Source of the DNA: an uncultured Porphyromonas sp.
GTDB lineage: Bacteria; Bacteroidota; Bacteroidia; Bacteroidales; Porphyromonadaceae
Direction: 5' to 3'
Length of the DNA stretch: 10,876 nt
NCBI GenBank assembly: GCA_902490315.1
Contig: CABUDK010000037.1
Span: forward strand, 1-10,876
Both the position numbers and the translations under genes were made by a program. Shown in pieces: positions 5,733 to 10,876 of this stretch; position 1 is the stretch's first letter, and each line of letters opens with the position of its first letter. Under the pieces are notes generated by a model. It saw only the letters and a list, made by a program, of their open reading frames with translations. It ran no database searches and had not been told where the DNA came from.

Positions 5733-8615
5733 TTAGAATAGACTTCGTTTAATCATAATTCTCTGCGTAAAGGTCTCTTGCATAGTACGTATGAGTGCGA
5801 TGTATGAGCCCTCGGGTAGATCTGTCAGATCGATAGAGCCACGCAGTGCATCTCCTTGCAGAGTCTGGAGACAGCGCCCTGAGAGATCGTAAAGCTGTAG
5901 CGATAGAGTTCCGTCAGCTTCAGAAAGAGTAGCCATATCGCTGATGACCGATGGGTAGAGATAAGGTCTCTTGCTCTCTGTCATGCTCTGATCAATAGAT
6001 AGCTTCTTTGGGGCATCATATAGTACTACGATGCGGTACTTATCTTCCTTCTTGCCCTCAGCGTCTTGATAAGAAAGTATAGACGGATCAGTCTCGATGA
6101 GTAACTCGTCATTGCGATAGATCGCATAGCCCTTGACCTCTGGGAAGGGGACTGGAAGTGGTCCACGAGTTAAAGTCTCACGGATGGTGTCACCACTGAG
6201 TGTAGGACTATCAGAGATAACTAGCTCAAGCGCCATATAGCCTTTGTCTGTAAAGTTAGGTATTGCCCCAAACTTGTTGCTGCTAAGGACTGAGACAAGC
6301 CCTCCATCTACTTCCAGGTATTTATCCTTAGAGTTTGTATCGATGTAGACGTCGTGGGGAGAGCTCGTTCTGATTTTAAATCCTACCTCGAGATTCTCCT
6401 CCATGTCCAGTTCAAAAGGTTTCCTGAGCGGGATAGAAAGCCACTCGGGATCACCTGTTACGTCGCCTTCCTTGGGGCTTTTGTAGTACAGAGCGTATTC
6501 ACGACTCTCATTGAGCTTCTGGCGTAGATAGAGGTGATGTAGATTACCTTTGCTCGTTGCTACAGGAAGGACATTGATCTGATGTACATATAGAGGCTTG
6601 TCAAATGGAGAGTGCCCTAAACGAAACTTGTCAAAGTAGCGTATCTCAGAGTATCCATATAAAGCGAGTTTATTTACAAGCTTAGAGGACGCCTTGACTG
6701 GATGCATCTTTGCTCTGTCAGCGATCTTAGAGATCGTCTGTGTATTGACGGGGTGTAGCCAAGTGACGGTTACGCCCCCAGTTTCTTCTTTTTGTATTGT
6801 AGCCTCAACTTCCTTGACGAGCTTGCCCATATAGACCGTGCGGTAAGCTGCTGGGGTAGGGATCTTTTTGCCCTCGACAGTATAGAGAGCTTCTACGGCA
6901 TAGCTGACAGAGCCTATAGATGTGAGACCATAGTTGAGCTGATCTGTGTAGACCGTGTCAGTAACCTCTGTCAGCGGTGTACCGTTGCGATATATCTGAT
7001 AGCTGATGGGATAGCCCTGTGTGTGTGCTGGTACTGCATCCCACTCTAGCTCTACCTTGAGATGATCCTTGAGGTCTAGCTTGCCTCGTAGCTCACGTAT
7101 GGGGGCAAAAGGCTTATAGTCTTCACGCCATGTGCCAGCCACCTTGAGTACCCCCGTACTGTCTGGATCGAGGTACATATCCATGTGGTATAGATCACCC
7201 TTGTCGCTGTACTTATTAAAGTGTGAGCTGAGACGACCATAGAAGCCATCTTGAGCACAGGGTCTGATACTACCTCCTGTGAGGGTACCGATCTGCTCTT
7301 TCTTATCATTATATAGTGGAGACCCTGAGGAGCCTCCCTCTGTATTCCCTTTATCAAACATGAGCTTGTAGTGATCATTCTTACCTCCTAATGCTGTAAT
7401 CACCCACGAAGAACCTTCCATCCACTGACCGAGACTCATGCCTCCACTGTAAAGCGCGATCTTGGTTACATCTCCTGCAGGATGATGAATGCCGGCTCCA
7501 TTCTGCCATGTTTGCTCCGTAGCATTCCAGCCTGAGTAGTAGACACGGTAGTCGAGCGGTATCTCATCCTTGAGCTCTAGGAGCATACCATCAGAGTAAC
7601 CATAGACAGATGTGTAGGTGCGTATGTTCGCGCCAGTAAGTGTCTTGGTCATTTGGAATCCGTAGTCGCTATTGTTGCAGCGTGGCTTCTCATAGTGAAA
7701 GCCAAAGATCCACTGATCCATCTTGCTCTGGTCTATGCCGAAGTCTCCCTTGAACGATCCTACCGAAGGATCGTCCGTACCCTCCTCTCCGGAGCAGTGA
7801 GCTGCTGTAAGGATATAGGGCTTGAAGTCTCCCTTTGCATTGTTGATGAGGTTACCAGAGCACCAACTTATGTCGCCATTAGCGAAAACCGGCATATAGA
7901 TGACTGAGCTACTCTTCTGCTCCTGCCACTCATCACCCTCGGGGCAGTTGACATTGATCTGGCAATACTTATCCTTAGCGGGGTCTGATGCGTCTTCATT
8001 CTCTATACCATGCCCCACGTGAGCCTGCATTACAGAGCGGTAGAGGTAGCCTACGCCGCTGATTAGGATAGAGGGTCTTGCAGATCCACGGGGAGCCTCG
8101 TAGTCTAGTATCAGCTTGCTCCCACTGAGCGGCTCAGAGGCAAAGGCGCCATGCTCTGGATGCGTCTCGTGTGTGTAGGCTCCGAGGAGCTGCTTGCCTC
8201 CAGGGGTGTATATGTAGAGACGTCCACCTTGGGGTATGAAGAAGTCTGAGTAGTATAGGTTCAGTCCTACCGGAGTCTGCTCCATATCTATCTCTAGTCG
8301 GTAGATGTCTGTACCTGCTGTAGAGCCAATCAGTTCAGCCTCAGTAGCGAAGTCTATGAAGCAAGGGACTACCTTGCCGACATTGTAAGGCTTGCGATAG
8401 AGCTCACCATCGTGCCATGTCTCTTTGCGGATTAGGTCTTGCGGATTGAAGTCTGGAGCAAGCGATATGCTGGCTGTTGCGGTGCGTAGTGTACCCTCCC
8501 CGAGGAGCTGTGGTGTGCCTCCGAAGGATTGCTGCGCTATACCGCTATTGGCTCCAGCGAAAAGGAAGAGAGGAATGAGGATCAGTAGGATCAGTCGATT
8601 CTTTAGGTGATTCAT
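5733..8615 (-). CDS. pepK: Secreted lysyl-endopeptidase-like serine protease with T9SS sorting domain (PepK-like)
   Basis: A 960-residue trypsin-fold protease of the Achromobacter lysyl endopeptidase type, resembling PepK of Porphyromonas. Residues 1-27 are a signal peptide (ends GIA before QQ). Residues 28 to about 215 look like an N-terminal propeptide. The catalytic domain runs from about 216: CQINVNCPEGDEW matches the mature start of lysyl endopeptidases, H273 lies in LTAAHC, D342 in SDGMLLEL, and S430 in GGSSGSPLY. D456 before YGR matches the S1-pocket Asp that gives Lys preference, and MYLDPDSTG closes the domain near 488. An FN3-like segment follows (about 505-600, with YQIYRNG), then an unassigned beta-rich part (650-800) and a second YAIYRN segment (about 830). 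Residues 883-960 are a T9SS C-terminal domain (YPSVISD, LYDLSGR, LPEGSY), predicting export and surface attachment or release. The promoter candidate is at 8830-8861. Confidence 0.92.
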   Translation of the reverse strand: MNHLKNRLILLILIPLFLFAGANSGIAQQSFGGTPQLLGEGTLRTATASISLAPDFNPQDLIRKETWHDGELYRKPYNVGKVVPCFIDFATEAELIGSTAGTDIYRLEIDMEQTPVGLNLYYSDFFIPQGGRLYIYTPGGKQLLGAYTHETHPEHGAFASEPLSGSKLILDYEAPRGSARPSILISGVGYLYRSVMQAHVGHGIENEDASDPAKDKYCQINVNCPEGDEWQEQKSSSVIYMPVFANGDISWCSGNLINNAKGDFKPYILTAAHCSGEEGTDDPSVGSFKGDFGIDQSKMDQWIFGFHYEKPRCNNSDYGFQMTKTLTGANIRTYTSVYGYSDGMLLELKDEIPLDYRVYYSGWNATEQTWQNGAGIHHPAGDVTKIALYSGGMSLGQWMEGSSWVITALGGKNDHYKLMFDKGNTEGGSSGSPLYNDKKEQIGTLTGGSIRPCAQDGFYGRLSSHFNKYSDKGDLYHMDMYLDPDSTGVLKVAGTWREDYKPFAPIRELRGKLDLKDHLKVELEWDAVPAHTQGYPISYQIYRNGTPLTEVTDTVYTDQLNYGLTSIGSVSYAVEALYTVEGKKIPTPAAYRTVYMGKLVKEVEATIQKEETGGVTVTWLHPVNTQTISKIADRAKMHPVKASSKLVNKLALYGYSEIRYFDKFRLGHSPFDKPLYVHQINVLPVATSKGNLHHLYLRQKLNESREYALYYKSPKEGDVTGDPEWLSIPLRKPFELDMEENLEVGFKIRTSSPHDVYIDTNSKDKYLEVDGGLVSVLSSNKFGAIPNFTDKGYMALELVISDSPTLSGDTIRETLTRGPLPVPFPEVKGYAIYRNDELLIETDPSILSYQDAEGKKEDKYRIVVLYDAPKKLSIDQSMTESKRPYLYPSVISDMATLSEADGTLSLQLYDLSGRCLQTLQGDALRGSIDLTDLPEGSYIALIRTMQETFTQRIMIKRSLF

Positions 8616-8692
8616 TGGTCTTCTTTAGTATTGTATGGTTGTTTAAGTAGTGATTAGGCTTATCTTTAGATACGGGGCAGGAGAATCCTTCA

Positions 8693-8700
8693 CAAATGTA
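8693..8700 (-). promoter_or_regulatory. Alternative -7 box for pepK
   Basis: The minus strand reads TACATTTG, an exact match to TAnnTTTG, 77 bases before the pepK ATG. No TTG or TTTG is found about 19-20 bases further upstream, so it is weaker than the candidate at 8830-8861. Confidence 0.3.
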
Positions 8701-8829
8701 GTCTCAATGCGCTCTCGTGGGCATGCCCTCTTCAGTGATGGAACGAGTACATTTACATCTGTCGCAACGGATGTGATGGTATGATTTAAGACCATTGTGT
8801 CTATATTCAGTCTGATTGTATACTTCAAG

Positions 8830-8861
8830 CAAAGGTATGAAATGTTTTAAGACTGAGCAAC
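8830..8861 (-). promoter_or_regulatory. Bacteroidota-type promoter for pepK
   Basis: The minus strand reads GTTG (8861-8858), 20 bases, then TACCTTTG (8837-8830). Both the -7 box (TAnnTTTG) and the spacing to a TTG -33 element fit the Bacteroidota vegetative promoter. Transcription would start near 8825 and leave about 210 untranslated bases before the ATG at 8615. Confidence 0.6.
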
Positions 8862-9027
8862 AGAACGACCCCGGCCTCAATTCCCGTAAATCGTTACACG
8901 TCGCATCGCTATTGATCTTGTCATGCAACAACGGACACCCTCCCGTCAATCCTTGTCTGTGAGTCGCCATCGTGCGGACATCTCGTCTACTCTGTTCGTA
9001 TTGTGCTGAATCCGTTATATATACGAG

Positions 9028-9159
9028 TTCCAAAAATAGTTCCCCTCTTGGAACTTTTTAGTTCCAGTGGTGGAACTTTTCGGTTCCAACGGAGGAACTC
9101 TTCAGTTCCAAGGGAGGAACTTTTCAGTTCCTACGTAGGAAACTTTAGTTTCATAGGAG
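9028..9159 (-). repeat. 22-bp tandem palindromic repeat array, copy 2
   Basis: Five units repeat with an exact 22-base period on the plus strand (starts 9050, 9072, 9094, 9116, 9138), preceded by a half unit with AGTTCC at 9038-9043. The core is GGAACT-nnnn-AGTTCC followed by six variable bases (AGTGGT, AACGGA, AAGGGA, TACGTA). In the unit at 9138 both arms differ together (GAAACT with AGTTTC), which preserves pairing. Read on the minus strand, the array starts right after the terminator U-tract of the upstream gene with TATGAAACT-AA-AGTTTC, nearly the same entry as the array at 218-312. Confidence 0.92.
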
Positions 9160-9167
9160 AGAGAACT

Positions 9168-9210
9168 AAAAATGCCACACGAATGAGACTCGAAGTCTCA
9201 TAGGTGTGGC
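9168..9210 (-). terminator. Intrinsic terminator of the phosphoethanolamine-transferase-like gene
   Basis: A two-part stem: GCCACAC (9174-9180) with GTGTGGC (9204-9210), and ATGAGACT (9183-9190) with AGTCTCAT (9194-9201), joined by a two-base internal loop and closed by CGA. On the minus strand ATTTTTAGTT follows. It begins 30 bases past the stop at 9240. Confidence 0.93.
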
Positions 9211-9239
9211 GAGTGTTATGTAGATAAGAGAGGTCTTTG

Positions 9240-10876
9240 CTACGAGAGGGAAACCCGAATGCCTGAGAGACGCATCAGTAGCTGGGGTAGGTCACTGAGA
9301 TTGTGTCGCTCTGCATTGAGCTGTAGGAGCTGATCACGTATGGTGGGAGAGATGCGCTGCATAGCAGGGGAGATGTAGAGCAGCATTGGCACTTGCCCTC
9401 TCATCTCGGGAGTGACTTGATCGCCTGAGTAGGGGTGCCATTCACCGTAGACGCCTACAGGACTAGAGTAGATGAGTATCGTGGGGGTGTTTTGGTAGTG
9501 TGCTATGAGCTGCTTAAGCAGGTAGTCCTGGTAGTAGACGACGTTGTAGTATTGGGCTAGGTGGTCTAGAGCATCTCCGGGTAAGTCTATGTCAATGTTT
9601 GCCGATAGGCGATTGTACTTACAGAACTCCTCGGGGATACGCCACCAGATGTTGCTGCGCCCTCCCAAGAGATGAATGGTGGTGAGACGAGACTGGCTCT
9701 CTAGTTGCTTGAGTTGGTCTAGTACGGCATCATCGTAGGGAATTCTGTTTGTCCACTCCTGATCGTCTGCACGTAGATTGGTAAAGAAGTGGTGGTCGCA
9801 GTCGGCTGCTAGCTGTGGGTAGACATCTAGTCCACGGGCTATGCGCGGGGTGTTGTCTAGCCAATAGGTTTCGTAGTCTGCTGCACGAAAGATACTATAG
9901 ATAGAGGGGTAGGTGTCCCAACTGTCAGGGCTATCCTTAGGACAGAGAGAGAGCGTCCAGGCTGCAGCTAGAGCTGCATTGTCAGAGGCACTGTAGATGC
10001 TATCGAGTCGAATGAGAGAGCCCATCTGTAGGAGCGAGTCTATGGTTGGCGTATTCTCATTGATGTCTGGGTTGTAGCAGTTCATCAGGTGCGGGTAGAT
10101 ATCTTCTGCGACGACCAGCACGACGTTGTGTGGCGGTAGGAGCGAGTCTACGGTTACCTCTTGGGGTGTCGCTTGCCGAGGTCTGTAGTCTAGAGCACAA
10201 CGATTAGCATCATGACGCAATACCCGATTGCTCAAATAGAGGCGAGCTAGAGGTGCATGTGCATTGTACTGTATGACTCCTGCGCTGGTGGCGATACGCG
10301 TCTGACGTAGATAGTTGATGCCGAGTATGTGTGCGCCTACGAGAACTACTATAAAGAGGAGTCTGGAGCTGTATCGCTGGATGCGCTTGTCCCAAGGGGT
10401 GGGCTGCTCTTTAGTACGCTTGGTACGACCTATGAACCAAGAGATGCCGAGTGGCAGGAAGATAGCCAGTAGGAGCTTGCCACCCTCTCGTAGCATGAAG
10501 GGTATATCTAGTCGTAGCGACTGAAAGAAGCCGTGGGCCTCTCCGGGATTGGTTGCAAAGATCGGGATAGCGATAGCGTCGCAGTAAGGCATCTGATAGG
10601 TACTGACGAGGTAGAGATCCATAATGTGTATGGCACTGATCAGTACCAGCTCGGTGATGAGGACCACCCGACGTGTGATGCGATGGGGTATCAGAGTGGG
10701 GATAAGGTAGAGTAGCGTAGCCATCCAGAGGGTGTCCCATAGTAGGGGGAGATTTTCTCTAGATAGATAAGTGGCACTCTTAGAGAGCAGGCCTCTGATG
10801 ACGAGGTTATTGAGCGTCAAGATCGCTAGCATCGCAATCAGTAGCCATACTAGCTGTGGAATCCTTGCTTTGACTC
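9240..10876 (-). CDS. Membrane protein of the phosphoethanolamine transferase/sulfatase fold, probably catalytically degenerate; 5' end outside window
   Basis: The frame stays open to the window edge: upstream of the ATG at 10832 it still encodes VKARIPQLVWLLIA, completing a first membrane helix, so the true start is beyond 10876. Numbering from that ATG, further helices lie near 30-48, 55-76, 117-135 and 157-175, giving the five-helix N-terminus of EptA/LptA enzymes, which move phosphoethanolamine from phosphatidylethanolamine onto lipid A at the periplasmic face. The soluble domain from about 235 keeps fold markers: NVVLVVAED (E243), NCY...ENTPTIDSLL, and GQVPMLLYISP (479-489). However, the nucleophile region reads SASDNAA instead of SCGTAT, HxxGxH is HLLGGR (R392 for the second His), and SDHGE is SPVGV (457-461), so the Asp and His metal ligands are gone. 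A terminator follows (9168-9210). Fold assignment is fairly sure; loss of activity is inference. Confidence 0.82.
   Translation of the reverse strand, partial: VKARIPQLVWLLIAMLAILTLNNLVIRGLLSKSATYLSRENLPLLWDTLWMATLLYLIPTLIPHRITRRVVLITELVLISAIHIMDLYLVSTYQMPYCDAIAIPIFATNPGEAHGFFQSLRLDIPFMLREGGKLLLAIFLPLGISWFIGRTKRTKEQPTPWDKRIQRYSSRLLFIVVLVGAHILGINYLRQTRIATSAGVIQYNAHAPLARLYLSNRVLRHDANRCALDYRPRQATPQEVTVDSLLPPHNVVLVVAEDIYPHLMNCYNPDINENTPTIDSLLQMGSLIRLDSIYSASDNAALAAAWTLSLCPKDSPDSWDTYPSIYSIFRAADYETYWLDNTPRIARGLDVYPQLAADCDHHFFTNLRADDQEWTNRIPYDDAVLDQLKQLESQSRLTTIHLLGGRSNIWWRIPEEFCKYNRLSANIDIDLPGDALDHLAQYYNVVYYQDYLLKQLIAHYQNTPTILIYSSPVGVYGEWHPYSGDQVTPEMRGQVPMLLYISPAMQRISPTIRDQLLQLNAERHNLSDLPQLLMRLSGIRVSLS

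Larger units (their letters stand above)
8616..9239 (-). other. 620-base intergenic region: pepK leader, unassigned sequence, repeat array, terminator
   Basis: From left to right it holds a leader of about 200 bases for pepK, two TAnnTTTG boxes (8693-8700, 8830-8837), a perfect 10-bp palindrome GGGCATGCCC (8719-8728), an inverted pair ACATC/GATGT around the loop at about 8754-8773, an unassigned stretch (8862-9025), the repeat array (9028-9159) and the terminator of the upstream gene (9168-9210). A 109-codon minus-strand frame (9033-8704) crosses the region, but nothing supports its being a gene. Confidence 0.7.

Noticed and set aside
8640..9030. Insertion sequence or MITE remnant in the region upstream of pepK
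   Set aside because: No terminal inverted repeats, target-site duplication or transposase-like residues were found.
8704..9033. A 109-codon minus-strand open frame as a gene
   Set aside because: Its translation is rich in Cys and Arg without a recognisable domain, it overlaps the best pepK promoter, and it starts inside the edge of the repeat array region. It looks like a chance frame in intergenic DNA.
9028..9159. CRISPR array
   Set aside because: The period is 22 bases with only about six variable bases between dyads, so there is no room for spacers of normal length, and no cas gene is present.
9240..10876. Functional lipid A phosphoethanolamine transferase (eptA) as a firm name
   Set aside because: The fold fits, but the SDHGE, HxxGxH and nucleophile motifs are altered, so naming it an active enzyme is not justified.

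Overview
The window looks like a chromosomal segment of a Bacteroidota bacterium, most probably a Porphyromonas close to P. asaccharolytica or P. uenonis; the species is inference. The evidence is a lysyl-endopeptidase-like protease with a C-terminal type IX secretion (T9SS) sorting domain, a DUF4494 protein, an OmpP1/FadL-type porin of the Bacteroidota form, and Bacteroidota-type promoter -7 boxes (TAnnTTTG). No tRNA, rRNA, CRISPR array or intact insertion sequence was seen.

Layout. The plus strand carries only the last 50 codons of a phosphotransacetylase-domain protein (1-155), closed by a strong intrinsic terminator. Everything else is on the minus strand, so transcription runs from right to left: a membrane protein of the phosphoethanolamine-transferase/sulfatase fold, cut at its 5' end by the window edge (10876-9240); a 620-base region with a repeat array and the pepK promoter; a secreted Lys-specific-type serine protease (8615-5733); a secreted Tyr/Trp/Gly- and Ser/Arg-rich protein (5630-4185); a FadL-family outer-membrane protein (4085-2472) followed 22 bases later by an EcsC-family protein (2449-1736); a DUF4494 protein (1649-1197); and the PLP-homeostasis protein YggS (1112-447). 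Several neighbours act at the cell envelope (protease, low-complexity secreted protein, porin, inner-membrane transferase-like protein), but nothing shows that they form one pathway.

The most unusual structure is non-coding. Two intergenic arrays of a 22-bp palindromic repeat, at 218-312 and 9028-9159, lie about 9 kb apart. Each begins inside or directly after the U-tract of an intrinsic terminator. Read in the direction of the gene just ended, the two share the same entry sequence (TTTTTAGTT, then a pyrimidine run, then TATGAAACTnnAGTTTC), which suggests one composite 'terminator plus tandem palindrome' element. A second theme is that four hairpins at 3' ends of minus-strand genes share the stem core GAGACT...AGTCTC. 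The other notable point is that the phosphoethanolamine-transferase-like protein keeps its fold signatures but has lost several metal-binding and nucleophile residues, so it looks like a pseudoenzyme.
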